From contig JARSSO010000063.1 in the NCBI GenBank assembly GCA_029624765.1, forward strand, positions 62,001-126,000: DNA of 64,000 nucleotides. The letters are read 5' to 3'. The stretch's first letter is position 1. Each line of letters begins with the position of its first letter. This document shows, in pieces, positions 54,034 through 63,091 of the stretch. This stretch comes from Candidatus Contendibacter sp. (GTDB taxonomy: Bacteria; Pseudomonadota; Gammaproteobacteria; Competibacterales; Competibacteraceae). The translations under genes were made by a program, and so were the position numbers. The notes beneath the pieces are model-generated. The model was given only the letters and a program-made list of their open reading frames with translations. It did not search any database and was not told where the DNA came from.

Positions 54034-54199
54034 CCAGCGCCAAAGGCGGCGTCCCGCCCCAAGATGACGCAACAGCGTCTTTCTCGCACTCTTATGGCGC
54101 TCGTCACCTGAAACAATCCTCTGACAAAGCACATGCGGCAGTCCATGTTGCGCCGCATCAGCCCATGCCTGGACCCGCCCGGACTTCTCCTAAACACCC

Positions 54200-54215
54200 T
54201 GGCTTGAATTTTGCT
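54200..54215 (+). promoter_or_regulatory. Sigma-54 promoter of amtB
   Basis: TGGCTTGAATTTTGCT matches the sigma-54 consensus TGGCAC-N5-TTGCW at the invariant GG (-24) and GC (-12), with exactly 10 bases between them. It lies 45 bases before the amtB start codon, leaving a normal leader. It fits the known NtrC/RpoN control of ammonium transport. No convincing NtrC site was found upstream. Confidence 0.7.
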
Positions 54216-54259
54216 GAATCCAGCTCGTTCAAACCACCGTTTATCGAGGAGATCGAGTC

Positions 54260-55579
54260 ATGGCGTCACGGCCCTTCCACCGTTGGCGATTGCCGCCCGT
54301 CGTTGCATTGGCGCTGATCAGCCCCATCGCGCTGGCCGCCGACGATCCGTCGCACACCGCCGCCGATACCGTCTGGGTGGCGGTCAGCGCCGCGCTGGTG
54401 TTTTTCATGCAGGCAGGCTTCGCCTTGCTGGAAAGCGGCATGGCGCGCAGCAAGAACGCCGTCAACGTGCTCATGAAAAACTACCTGGACGCCTGCGTCG
54501 GCGGCCTCATCTTCTGGCTGGTCGGATTTGGGCTGATGTTCGGCCATAACGCCACCGGCTGGTTTGGCGCCAGCTATTTCGCCCCGAACAGCGCCACTCC
54601 CTGGGACTGGACCTTCCTGTTCTTCCAGATGATGTTCGCCGCGACCTCGACTACCATCGCTTCCGGTGCCATGGCCGAGCGCATTCATTTCCGCGCCTAT
54701 CTGATCGGCGCCTGCGTGATTTCCGGGCTGATTTACCCCGTCTTCGGCAGTTGGGCCTGGGGTAGTCATGGCGGCGGCGACGGCTGGCTCAAGGCGCTGG
54801 GCTTCATCGATTTCGCCGGCTCCACCGTGGTCCATTCCATCGGCGGCTGGTGCGCGCTGGCCGGCATCATCGTGCTGGGGCCGCGTCTGGGTCGATTCGG
54901 ACCACGAGGTGAACCCCGGCCCATGCCCGGCCACAATCTGAGTCTGGTGGCGTTGGGTGGCTTCATCCTCTGGTTTAGCTGGTTCGGTTTCAATGGCGGT
55001 TCCACGCTGACCGCCGACGGAGACATCGGCAAAATCCTGGTGAACACGCACCTCGGCGCCTGCGCGGGCGCGGTGGGGGCGGCCTTGTTCAGCGCCGCCC
55101 TGGGCCAGCGCGTGCTGCTGACCGCCACCGTGAACGCCAGCATCGGCGGGCTGGTGGCGGTCACCGCCGGCTGCGCCACGATGGAACCCGGCTATGCCAT
55201 TCTCACTGGCCTCGTCGCCGGCGTCATCGCCACCAGCGGACCGGCGCTGCTGGCCAAAATGCGCTGGGACGACGTCGTGGACGCGGTTTCCGTCCACGCT
55301 TTCTGCGGGGTCTGGGGCACCCTGGCCGCTGGCCTGTTCTACAACGGCGACTTGTTCAACCCAAACCGGATTGTCGTGCAGGCCGTCGGCATCCTCGCCG
55401 CTTTCGTCTGGGGATTGGGCGCCGCCTGGCTCACTTACCTGCTGATCGCCCGCACCATCGGCATCCGCTCCACCACCCTGCACGAACAGCGAGGACTGGA
55501 CTTTACCGAGCACGCGGAAATCGGCTATCCCGAATTTCAGCATATGCAGACCTTCAACCCGGACAGCCTGCATCGGTAG
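54260..55579 (+). CDS. amtB: Ammonium transporter Amt
   Basis: A 439-residue transporter. A cleavable signal peptide (ending near IALAADD) precedes 11 membrane helices, as in E. coli AmtB. Conserved sites are QAGFALLESGMARSKN, with the family signature through GGWCALAG. The pore histidines are in DFAGSTVVHSIGG and AVSVHAFCGVWG. The C-terminal tail ends after a short conserved cytoplasmic helix. The P-II gene (glnK) that often precedes it is absent. The sigma-54 promoter upstream supports nitrogen control. Confidence 0.93.
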   Translation: MASRPFHRWRLPPVVALALISPIALAADDPSHTAADTVWVAVSAALVFFMQAGFALLESGMARSKNAVNVLMKNYLDACVGGLIFWLVGFGLMFGHNATGWFGASYFAPNSATPWDWTFLFFQMMFAATSTTIASGAMAERIHFRAYLIGACVISGLIYPVFGSWAWGSHGGGDGWLKALGFIDFAGSTVVHSIGGWCALAGIIVLGPRLGRFGPRGEPRPMPGHNLSLVALGGFILWFSWFGFNGGSTLTADGDIGKILVNTHLGACAGAVGAALFSAALGQRVLLTATVNASIGGLVAVTAGCATMEPGYAILTGLVAGVIATSGPALLAKMRWDDVVDAVSVHAFCGVWGTLAAGLFYNGDLFNPNRIVVQAVGILAAFVWGLGAAWLTYLLIARTIGIRSTTLHEQRGLDFTEHAEIGYPEFQHMQTFNPDSLHR

Positions 55580-55665
55580 GATTTCGGCGGCTCATCGGCG
55601 GCCGCGCGAGTGAACCGAAACGGTCGTTCCCAAATCGAATGCACGACCATCCATTGGAAGCAAGC

Positions 55666-56286
55666 ATGGAATTCGAGCAGAAGAAAATGGCCATCGAGCA
55701 AGGGTTGACGCCCTTCCTCAACGGCGAGCCGCTGGGGTACGCCCTGCGGTTGTGGGAGCTGAAGTACGCCGGCGATCCCGTCTTTGCCCTGGTGCGCTTC
55801 GTCAACGAACTTTACGAAAGCGCCGGTTTGACGGCGCCGCGCACCAAGGTATTGCAAAACCTGATTCGCGCCCTCAATAAGTTGCCCGACCCGATTTCCA
55901 GGGCGCAAGGCCAAACCGCTCATTCCAGCGGGGTCGAAGAAGGTCACGACGACGCCATTCACATCTGCTTCCTGCTGGTGGACGCTCTGATCGACCGCCT
56001 GCCCCACGACGAGGGCGCCGGCGTCCGCCGCTACATGCTCGATCATCTGAAGCAGTTGCGGCAACCGGAGCCGGTCCTGAACGTCATCCGCGCCCGGTTG
56101 AGTCAGCGGCACGCGATCGCCATCCCCATTCCAACAGCCATACTCACTCAAGTCATCAACCTGGCGTATGTGGCCCTGTGCGAATACGAAGGTCCCACCA
56201 AGGCGGACCGGACGCTGCACGAGGCGGTCCTGATCGTCGAGAAAGCCACTCCCGGCTCCAAATTCCCCGTCCGGCGTTTGCTCTGA
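55666..56286 (+). CDS. Conserved-looking soluble protein of unknown function
   Basis: A 206-residue protein that I do not recognise. It is largely alpha-helical by pattern, with no signal peptide and no membrane segment. Noticeable stretches are LWELKYAGDPVFALVRFVNE and DDAIHICFLLVDALIDRLPH. GGAAG lies 5 bases upstream of the chosen ATG; an ATG nine codons earlier has no ribosome-binding site. It lies 86 bases after amtB and 190 bases before the P-type ATPase on the same strand. There is no clear terminator between it and amtB, so it may be cotranscribed with the transporter. Confidence 0.55.
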   Translation: MEFEQKKMAIEQGLTPFLNGEPLGYALRLWELKYAGDPVFALVRFVNELYESAGLTAPRTKVLQNLIRALNKLPDPISRAQGQTAHSSGVEEGHDDAIHICFLLVDALIDRLPHDEGAGVRRYMLDHLKQLRQPEPVLNVIRARLSQRHAIAIPIPTAILTQVINLAYVALCEYEGPTKADRTLHEAVLIVEKATPGSKFPVRRLL

Positions 56287-56476
56287 TTCGAACCCCTCGT
56301 AGCGTGGTGGACGCGCTGACCGTATGGGCACGATTCGCCAGCCCGCGCGGTCTCTTCATCAGTAAGCCTCCCGGAACCACCCCCATCCCGCAAGAGTCCA
56401 TGCATAAAACAAGTTTTTGAAATGGGCTTTGCGCGCGGGTGATGGTCAATCGCTTGCCGCGACAACGGACACGACC

Positions 56477-59230
56477 ATGAAACCGCCCTCCTCTCCTTCA
56501 TCCCCCGCGTGGCATACCCTGACCACCGAGCAGGTCTTGCGGGAATTGAACACCGCGCCGGGCGGCCTGAGCGAGGCCGAAGCCACCCGGCGGCTGGCGA
56601 TTCACGGTCCCAACCGACTGCGTCCTCCCAAGCAGCGCGGGCCGGTGATCCGCTTTCTGCTTCAGTTTCACAACATGCTGATCTACGTGCTGCTGGCCTC
56701 GGCCGCCATCACCGCCGCCCTGGGTCACGCCGTCGACACCGGGGTCATTCTGGGGGTGACGATCATCAACGCCATCGTTGGGTTCGTCCAGGAAGGCAAG
56801 GCGGAATCGGCCCTGGCGGCAATCCGCAAGATGCTGTCGTTACATGCCTTGACGCTGCGCGACGAACAACGCCGGGAGATCGCCGCCGAGACGCTGGTAC
56901 CGGGCGATTGGGTGTTGCTGCAATCCGGCGACAAGGTGCCCGCCGACCTGCGGCTGATCGAGGTCAAGAATCTGCGGATTCAGGAAGCGGTGCTGACCGG
57001 CGAGGCGGAAGCGGTCGAAAAAACGGTAATGTCCTTGTCCGCCGAAGCGGTCATCGGCGACCGTTCCAACATGGCCTATTCCGGCACGCTGGTCAGCCAC
57101 GGCCAAGCCACCGGCGTCGTGGTCGCGACCGGCGAGCGGACCGAGATCGGCCGGATCAGCGCCCTGCTGGAACAGGTCGAGGAAATCGCCACTCCCCTGT
57201 TGCGACAGATGGTCCAGTTCGGCCGCTGGTTGAGCGCCGCCATCGTGCTGGCGGCTGGCGCGACCTTCGCCGCCGGGGTGTTCTGGCGCAGCCTGCCCGA
57301 GGACGCCATGTTCATGGCGGCGGTGGCACTGGCGGTGGCGGCGATCCCCGAAGGGCTGCCGGCGATCATGACCATCATTCTGGCCATCGGCGTCCAACGC
57401 ATGGCCGGGCGCAACGCCATCGTCCGCCGCCTGCCGGCGGTGGAAACCCTGGGGGCGGTCACCGTGATCTGCTCCGACAAGACCGGTACCCTGACCCGCA
57501 ACGAAATGACCGTGCAGCGGGTCGTGACCGCCGACCGAACCTTCGCGGTCAGCGGTGTCGGCTATGCTCCAACCGGCGGGTTCAGCCTGGACGGCGTCTC
57601 GATTCTGCCCGACGCCGCGCCAGACTTGCAGGCTGTCGCCCGCGCCGCGCATCTATGCAACGAAGCGGTACTGCGCGAACAGGACGGCGCATGGCGGATG
57701 GAAGGCGACCCCACCGAGGGCGCGCTGCTGACCCTGGCTCACAAGGCCGGCCTCGATCCAAGCGTCGAACGGGAACGCTTTCACCGCGTGGACAGCATCC
57801 CCTTCGAATCCGAGCACCGGTTCATGGCTACCCTGCATCACGACCATCACGGCCACGGATTCGTTTACGTCAAGGGCGCGCCGGAACGGGTGCTGGCGAT
57901 GTGCGCGCGCGAGTTGGGTGACGCCGGGCCGCAACCCCTGCGTCCGGACCATTGGCGGAACCGGATTGAGGAACTGGCGACCCTGGGCCAGCGGGTACTG
58001 GCGGTCGCGTTCCGCCCCAGCGCCGAGACCCGCGGCGAACTGACCTTTGAGGAGGTCGAGGAAGGACTGATCCTGCTGGGATTGCTGGGCATCAGCGATC
58101 CGCCGCGCGAGGAAGCCATCCGGGCGGTGCGGCAAACCCAGCAGGCCGGCATCCGGGTCAAGATGATCACCGGCGACCATGGCGTAACGGCGCGGGCCAT
58201 CGCTGCCCAGATCGGCATCGGCGATGGGCGACGGGCGCTGACCGGACCGGAACTGGAGGCGCTGGACGACGCGTCGCTGCGGGCGGTGGTCGTGGACATC
58301 GATGTCTACGCCCGCGCCAGCCCCGAACACAAGCTGCGGCTGGTCGCGGCCTTGCAGGCCAACCATCAGGTGGTGGCGATGACCGGCGACGGGGTCAACG
58401 ATGCCCCCGCTCTCAAGCGTGCCGATATCGGCGTGGCGATGGGCATGAACGGGACCGAAGCCGCCAAGGAAGCCGCCGCCATGGTGCTCGCCGACGACAA
58501 TTTCGCCTCCATCGCGCACGCGGTGGAGGAAGGCCGCACCGTCTACGACAACCTGCGCAAGGCGCTCTTGTTCATCTTGCCGACCAACGGCGCCCAGGCG
58601 CTGGTGATCGTGGCCGCCATTTTATTGGGAGTGACGCTGCCGATCACGCCGGTGCAAATCCTGTGGGTCAACATGGTGACGGCGGTCACCCTGGCGCTGG
58701 CGCTGGCGTTCGAACCGGCCGAGGCCAACGTGATGCAACGACCGCCGCGTGATCCCGGCGAACCGCTGCTGTCAGGCATCATGCTGTGGCGAATCAGCGC
58801 GGTGTCAATGCTGCTGGTCGTCGCGCCGCTGGGGCTGTTCCTGTGGGAAGCCGCGCAAGGTCGCCCTCACGAGGAAGCCCGTACCCTGGCGGTGAACGCG
58901 CTGGTGGTGAGCGAGATTTTCTATCTGTTCAACAGCCGCTACATCCACGGTTCGGTGCTGTCGCGCGCCGGACTGCTGGGCAGTCGCCCGGTGCTGGTCA
59001 GCATCGTCCTGATGCTGCTGTTGCAACTGGCGTTCACCTACTTCCCGCCCTTGCAGCGCCTGATGGGCACCGAGCCGATCGGCGTCGCGGACTGGGGCAT
59101 CGTGATCCTGGCCGGGTTGGCGGTGCTGCTGCTGGTGGAGCTGGAAAAGGCGGCGTGGCGCGGGTTGCGGCACCTGGCCGAAGGTCGGAACTCAACACGA
59201 AAATCGAACAGAAACAATGCAAAAGGATGA
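56477..59230 (+). CDS. P-type cation-transporting ATPase (P2-type, PacL/PMA-like)
   Basis: A 917-residue P-type ATPase. The actuator TGEAE motif (VLTGEAEAVEK), PEGLPAIM in helix 4, the phosphorylation site CSDKTGTLTRNE and the hinge GDGVNDAPALKRADIG are all present. The PEGLP motif and the N-terminal cation ATPase domain place it in the P2 class (Ca2+/Mn2+ or Na+/K+-like). The ion cannot be decided from sequence. ATG at 56477 begins the conserved N-terminal domain; the frame runs 20 codons further upstream. A terminator follows. Confidence 0.9.
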   Translation: MKPPSSPSSPAWHTLTTEQVLRELNTAPGGLSEAEATRRLAIHGPNRLRPPKQRGPVIRFLLQFHNMLIYVLLASAAITAALGHAVDTGVILGVTIINAIVGFVQEGKAESALAAIRKMLSLHALTLRDEQRREIAAETLVPGDWVLLQSGDKVPADLRLIEVKNLRIQEAVLTGEAEAVEKTVMSLSAEAVIGDRSNMAYSGTLVSHGQATGVVVATGERTEIGRISALLEQVEEIATPLLRQMVQFGRWLSAAIVLAAGATFAAGVFWRSLPEDAMFMAAVALAVAAIPEGLPAIMTIILAIGVQRMAGRNAIVRRLPAVETLGAVTVICSDKTGTLTRNEMTVQRVVTADRTFAVSGVGYAPTGGFSLDGVSILPDAAPDLQAVARAAHLCNEAVLREQDGAWRMEGDPTEGALLTLAHKAGLDPSVERERFHRVDSIPFESEHRFMATLHHDHHGHGFVYVKGAPERVLAMCARELGDAGPQPLRPDHWRNRIEELATLGQRVLAVAFRPSAETRGELTFEEVEEGLILLGLLGISDPPREEAIRAVRQTQQAGIRVKMITGDHGVTARAIAAQIGIGDGRRALTGPELEALDDASLRAVVVDIDVYARASPEHKLRLVAALQANHQVVAMTGDGVNDAPALKRADIGVAMGMNGTEAAKEAAAMVLADDNFASIAHAVEEGRTVYDNLRKALLFILPTNGAQALVIVAAILLGVTLPITPVQILWVNMVTAVTLALALAFEPAEANVMQRPPRDPGEPLLSGIMLWRISAVSMLLVVAPLGLFLWEAAQGRPHEEARTLAVNALVVSEIFYLFNSRYIHGSVLSRAGLLGSRPVLVSIVLMLLLQLAFTYFPPLQRLMGTEPIGVADWGIVILAGLAVLLLVELEKAAWRGLRHLAEGRNSTRKSNRNNAKG

Positions 59231-59262
59231 TACCTTAGTTGCTGGATTTGCCCCGCACGCAG

Positions 59263-59298
59263 GGGGACGGAGTGCCAACTCGGTCCCCGTGCATTTTT
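59263..59298 (+). terminator. Intrinsic terminator after the P-type ATPase gene
   Basis: GGGGAC and GAGT (59263-59273) pair with ACTC and GTCCCC (59278-59288) around GCCA, with one G-G mismatch, followed by GTGC and TTTTT at 59294-59298. It lies between the convergent ATPase and nrdJ genes and may stop transcription from both sides. Confidence 0.7.
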
Positions 59299-59304
59299 GA
59301 AGCC

Positions 59305-62300
59305 CTAGAATTTCCCGTAATACCCCTCCTTGATCGCATCAAACAGGTTCGCCGCCGTGTGAACCTCGCCGTCGTACTCGATCTCCTCGTTGCCCCTGAC
59401 CTCGATTTCCGAACCATCCTCCAGCACGAACCGATAACGGGTATTGGCCAAATCCTGCTCCTTCACCAAAACGCCCTGGAACGCCTCGGGGTTGAAACGG
59501 AAGGTGGTGCAACCCTTGAGTCCCTGCTCGTAGGCGTAAAGGTAAATCTCCTTGAAAGCCTCGTAAGGAAAATCGGTGGGGACATTGGCCGTCTTGGAAA
59601 TGCTCGAATCGATCCACTTCTGGGCAGCGGCCTGGATGTCCACATGCTGGCGCGGCGTCACCTCGTCGGCGGTGATGAAGTAGTCCGGCAACCGCTCCTC
59701 GGCGGTCTCGGCGTCGGGCATGGCCCGGGGATTGACCAGGTGCCGGTAGGCCAAAAGCTCAAAGGAAAACACATCCACTTTTTCCTTGGATTTCTTGCCA
59801 GGCCGGATAATGTTACGGAAGTAGTGATGGGCGAAACTGGGTTCGATGCCGTTGCTGGCGTTGTTGGCCAGCGACAGCGCGATGGTGCCCGTGGGCGCGA
59901 TGGAAGTGTGGTGGGTGAAGCGGGCGCCGACCCGGGTCAGATCCTCGACCAGTTGTGGGTCGATTTCAGCGATTCGCCGCATGTAACGGCTGTAGCGAGC
60001 GTGCAGCACCCTGCCTTTGATCCTGTCGCCTTCCTGGACGCCGTCCCGGGCCATTTCCGGGCGCTTGCGCAGCATCTCGGCGGTGATGGTCCACTCCTGT
60101 TCGAGGACCGGCGCCGGGCCTTTTTCCCGCGCCAGTTCCAGCGCCACGCGCCAACCGGTCAGCGCCATCTCCCGCGTCACCTCCTCGGTGAAGGCCAGCG
60201 ACTCGGGCGAACCGTACTTCATGCCCAACAAAGTTAAAGTGGAACCAAGCCCCAGATAACCCATGCCGTGACGGCGCTTGTCGAGGATTTCCCGGCGTTG
60301 CCGTTCCAGCGGCAGGCCGTTGATTTCGACCACGTTGTCGAGCATCCGGGTAAAGATGGCGACCACCTCGCGGTAGGTATCCCAATCGAACCTGGCCCGC
60401 TCGGTGAAGGGGTTTTGGACAAATGGCGTTAGATTGACCGAACCGAGCAAACAACTACCGTAGGGAGGGAGAAGTTGCTCTCCGCATGGGTTGCTGGCAC
60501 GGATATTTTCACAAAACCAGTTATTATTCATATCATTGGCCTCGTCAATGATAATGAACCCTGGTTCGGCGTAATCGTAGGTCGAGGCCATGATCAAATC
60601 CCATAACCGCCGGGCGCGAATTTTCCGGTAAATCTTGCAGGCGACCTGGCCGCTGTCGTTGACGATCAAGCCCTGCTGGGTCGGCCATTCGCGCCAGAGA
60701 ATCCGGTTGGGATCGTTGAGATCGACCTGGTCCTGCTCGGCCTCCTTGGCCAGCAGCGGGAAGGCCAGCCGCCAGTCGGCGTCGTGCTTGACCGCTTCCA
60801 TGAACTCGCGGGTGATCAGCAGGGACAGGTTGAACTGCCGAAGACGACCCGCCTCGCGTTTGGCGCGGATGAACTCCAGAACGTCCGGGTGGCCGATGTC
60901 GAAGGCGCCCATCTGCGCCCCGCGCCGCCCGCCCGCCGACGACACGGTGAAACACATCTTGTCGTAAATGTCCATGAACGACAGCGGGCCGGAGGTGTAG
61001 GCGCCAGCCCCGGAGACGTAGGCGCCGCGTGGACGCAGCGTGGAAAATTCATAGCCGATTCCGCAGTTGTGAATTACCATCAGGCCACCATTACCCGCGA
61101 CATAGTTATGGTGCTTTTCAACCGTAAAATCGTAAAAAACCTCACCGAGGTCCAGACCGCGATTCACGGCTTCCAGTGGGCGCAAAATTCGGGCGAAAGC
61201 GATCAGCGGTTCCAAATGAGGGAAACGATCCTGCCAACGATCCAGCCAGACCCGGCTTACCACTTCCCGGCAGTGATAACCATGATAAAAACCCAGGGTT
61301 TGGCGTTCCAAGTAACTGACTTTATTACATTGCTGTTTCAAGGCTTCACGAAGGGGAAAGGGCATTACATAGCTATCGTACTGGCCAGCAGTACTTGCGT
61401 ATTCGACGATACGCCGGCGCTTACCAGCATCTGCCATATAGTCGGTAACTGCCTTGAGAAAATCTGAATCAGAGATTTTAAGACTGCTATGACCGTGATC
61501 ATGCACGGCGTGGCCATTGTAGTGATGAGTTCTTGGCTGATGCCGAGAAATACCTGCATTAATACCGAATAGACTCAACAAGCGCCTTAATTCACCGATA
61601 AATTCAGCGTTGGCGCTGCTGATGGTGACGCTCCCTCTCTCCTTGTTAACCGTTCCATCGGTATCGATCAGTCCGGCCAGAAATGGCAGAAAATATTGAT
61701 CGGGCGCGCTGGCGATCCAACGCGGTACCCGCAGGGTAGCGGTTTTCTTCCCAACTTGCCCGTCAATCAGGGCGGTTGCCCGACTGGCCTGGAAGCTGGC
61801 GACAGTGTAATCCCAAACGGGCGTGCCGTTAGGCGTCGCGGTCATTACGACTTTTGCCCTGCTATTGCAAAAACCCTGGAAGAATTCAGCGTAGCGTTCG
61901 ACAACCTCCCGTTCAGCCGCCCGAATTTTGAAAATGCAGCGACGTCCCATGGCCTGGGCTTGTTGCGCCCAGTGGCGACGGCTGGGTTGATAGGCGAATC
62001 GTTTTTCATAAGCACTACCATCGCCGAGATGAGCACCAGCAAACCAAGCCTCCAGCCAACGGGTGGTTTGCGCTTGCCAGGGAAACGTGTAATGCACCAG
62101 AGCATCGCCAGCCTTGACCTCGTCAGCGCGCATGTAGAGCAAGTCGCCGTGCCGGTAGACCAGAACGGGATGCTTGATAGAGGTTTGCAACCGCACGCCC
62201 CGCGAGATCAATTCAATATTTTCACTTTGGGGAACGCGCGTGGTCAGGTGACGTTCGACAGGACGCATCTCGAAACAGCGGTTTTCCACGTCATAGCAAA

Positions 62301-62784
62301 GCATCTGCTGGTGGCGTTCACGCACGGCTTGCTCGGCGGTCACTAAACCGCATTCGGTAACCACCGTTGTGTTCGGGGAAACACAGCCCGCTTTCAGCGT
62401 CAGTCCCGCCTCGTGCACCTTGCGCAGGATGTCGTCCATGGAATCCAGAATCGTGCCGGACACCGTGCAGTTGATGGTGGAAGTGGCCGGCTTGTGCTCC
62501 CAGGCGCCCGCGTTGGAAATGATCCGCCCCGCCGGGATGGCGCCGTGACGCAAAGCCCACAGGAATCGCTCGTACCAAAGTTCGCGCAGTTCCGGGGTCG
62601 TTTCCACGTCCGCCAACGCCCTGGCCACGCGCTGGTGGGTACCGTCGATGGTCTCGTCGATCGCTCGTCCGTCCTTGGCCTTCAGCCGATATTTCTTGTC
62701 CCAGATATCCCAGGAGGCGGGCTGCAGGGGAACGTCGGCGGCGGCGGTCGAACGGTCGACCGGTTGCAGATGCGCGGTTTTCAT
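59305..62784 (-). CDS. nrdJ: Adenosylcobalamin-dependent (class II) ribonucleotide reductase NrdJ with intein
   Basis: A precursor of 1159 residues; removing a 440-residue intein leaves a 719-residue enzyme. It reduces ribonucleotides to deoxyribonucleotides using vitamin B12 and does not need oxygen. Extein landmarks are KAG|CGIGYEFSTLRPRGAY, with the bar at the intein site, then SNPCGEQLLPPYGSC with the thiyl-radical cysteine and ASTAPTG-like SIAPTGTIAL. The ATG at 62784 starts the homology and follows GGGAGA. A putative NrdR box lies about 114 bases upstream. No cobalamin riboswitch was seen. Confidence 0.92.
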   Translation of the reverse strand: MKTAHLQPVDRSTAAADVPLQPASWDIWDKKYRLKAKDGRAIDETIDGTHQRVARALADVETTPELRELWYERFLWALRHGAIPAGRIISNAGAWEHKPATSTINCTVSGTILDSMDDILRKVHEAGLTLKAGCVSPNTTVVTECGLVTAEQAVRERHQQMLCYDVENRCFEMRPVERHLTTRVPQSENIELISRGVRLQTSIKHPVLVYRHGDLLYMRADEVKAGDALVHYTFPWQAQTTRWLEAWFAGAHLGDGSAYEKRFAYQPSRRHWAQQAQAMGRRCIFKIRAAEREVVERYAEFFQGFCNSRAKVVMTATPNGTPVWDYTVASFQASRATALIDGQVGKKTATLRVPRWIASAPDQYFLPFLAGLIDTDGTVNKERGSVTISSANAEFIGELRRLLSLFGINAGISRHQPRTHHYNGHAVHDHGHSSLKISDSDFLKAVTDYMADAGKRRRIVEYASTAGQYDSYVMPFPLREALKQQCNKVSYLERQTLGFYHGYHCREVVSRVWLDRWQDRFPHLEPLIAFARILRPLEAVNRGLDLGEVFYDFTVEKHHNYVAGNGGLMVIHNCGIGYEFSTLRPRGAYVSGAGAYTSGPLSFMDIYDKMCFTVSSAGGRRGAQMGAFDIGHPDVLEFIRAKREAGRLRQFNLSLLITREFMEAVKHDADWRLAFPLLAKEAEQDQVDLNDPNRILWREWPTQQGLIVNDSGQVACKIYRKIRARRLWDLIMASTYDYAEPGFIIIDEANDMNNNWFCENIRASNPCGEQLLPPYGSCLLGSVNLTPFVQNPFTERARFDWDTYREVVAIFTRMLDNVVEINGLPLERQRREILDKRRHGMGYLGLGSTLTLLGMKYGSPESLAFTEEVTREMALTGWRVALELAREKGPAPVLEQEWTITAEMLRKRPEMARDGVQEGDRIKGRVLHARYSRYMRRIAEIDPQLVEDLTRVGARFTHHTSIAPTGTIALSLANNASNGIEPSFAHHYFRNIIRPGKKSKEKVDVFSFELLAYRHLVNPRAMPDAETAEERLPDYFITADEVTPRQHVDIQAAAQKWIDSSISKTANVPTDFPYEAFKEIYLYAYEQGLKGCTTFRFNPEAFQGVLVKEQDLANTRYRFVLEDGSEIEVRGNEEIEYDGEVHTAANLFDAIKEGYYGKF
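61066..62385 (-). other. Intein with LAGLIDADG homing endonuclease domain, within nrdJ
   Basis: Residues 134-573 of the precursor. It starts with Cys (CVSPNTTVVT, block A), has a block-B-like TSIKHPVLV with its His, and ends YDFTVEKHHNYVAGNGGLMV (block F) followed by IHN. The next residue is the extein Cys574, so splicing chemistry is intact: Cys1, block-B His, penultimate His, terminal Asn, +1 Cys. Between them lie two DOD endonuclease motifs, WFAGAHLGDG (degenerate) and FLAGLIDTDGTV (with its aspartates). The endonuclease may still be active. Joining the ends restores KAGCGIGYEF exactly. Confidence 0.95.
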
Positions 62785-62897
62785 AAGCCGGTCTCCCGGA
62801 GGCTGGCGGTGGCTTTGCTTCAGGCCAGCGGATTTTAGGATATCGAAAGAAAAATTCCAGACGAAAATTCCATATGATGTAGATATAAGAAAAATGA

Positions 62898-62913
62898 CCA
62901 CAACATAATGTGT
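62898..62913. promoter_or_regulatory. Putative NrdR box upstream of nrdJ
   Basis: On the minus strand the sequence is ACACATTATGTTGTGG, matching 13 of 16 positions of the NrdR consensus ACACWATATATWGTGT. A second, much weaker match begins 31 bases away at 62929, the spacing usual for paired NrdR boxes. The AT-rich context suggests a promoter. The other bases of the 307-base gap 62785-63091 show no gene; the promoter of the lipoprotein gene should lie near its right end. Confidence 0.5.
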
Positions 62914-63091
62914 TGAAACATAAAATCAACACATTGTTTCCGCTCGTAATCGGCGCGCTCGAAAAAGCCGCCCGAAACTTCGTTGGCGGGTTGGTGGAAA
63001 CTTGGTTGTCAAGGGGTGGCACCGGTGGTATAACCGGCTAAACTTTGCGGGGTACCGCTGATAATCGGACACAAAAACCGAGGGAGAACCC

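Noticed and set aside
62785..63091. A cobalamin riboswitch before nrdJ
   Set aside because: The AT-rich region lacks the B12-box pattern and the leader is too short for the full aptamer.
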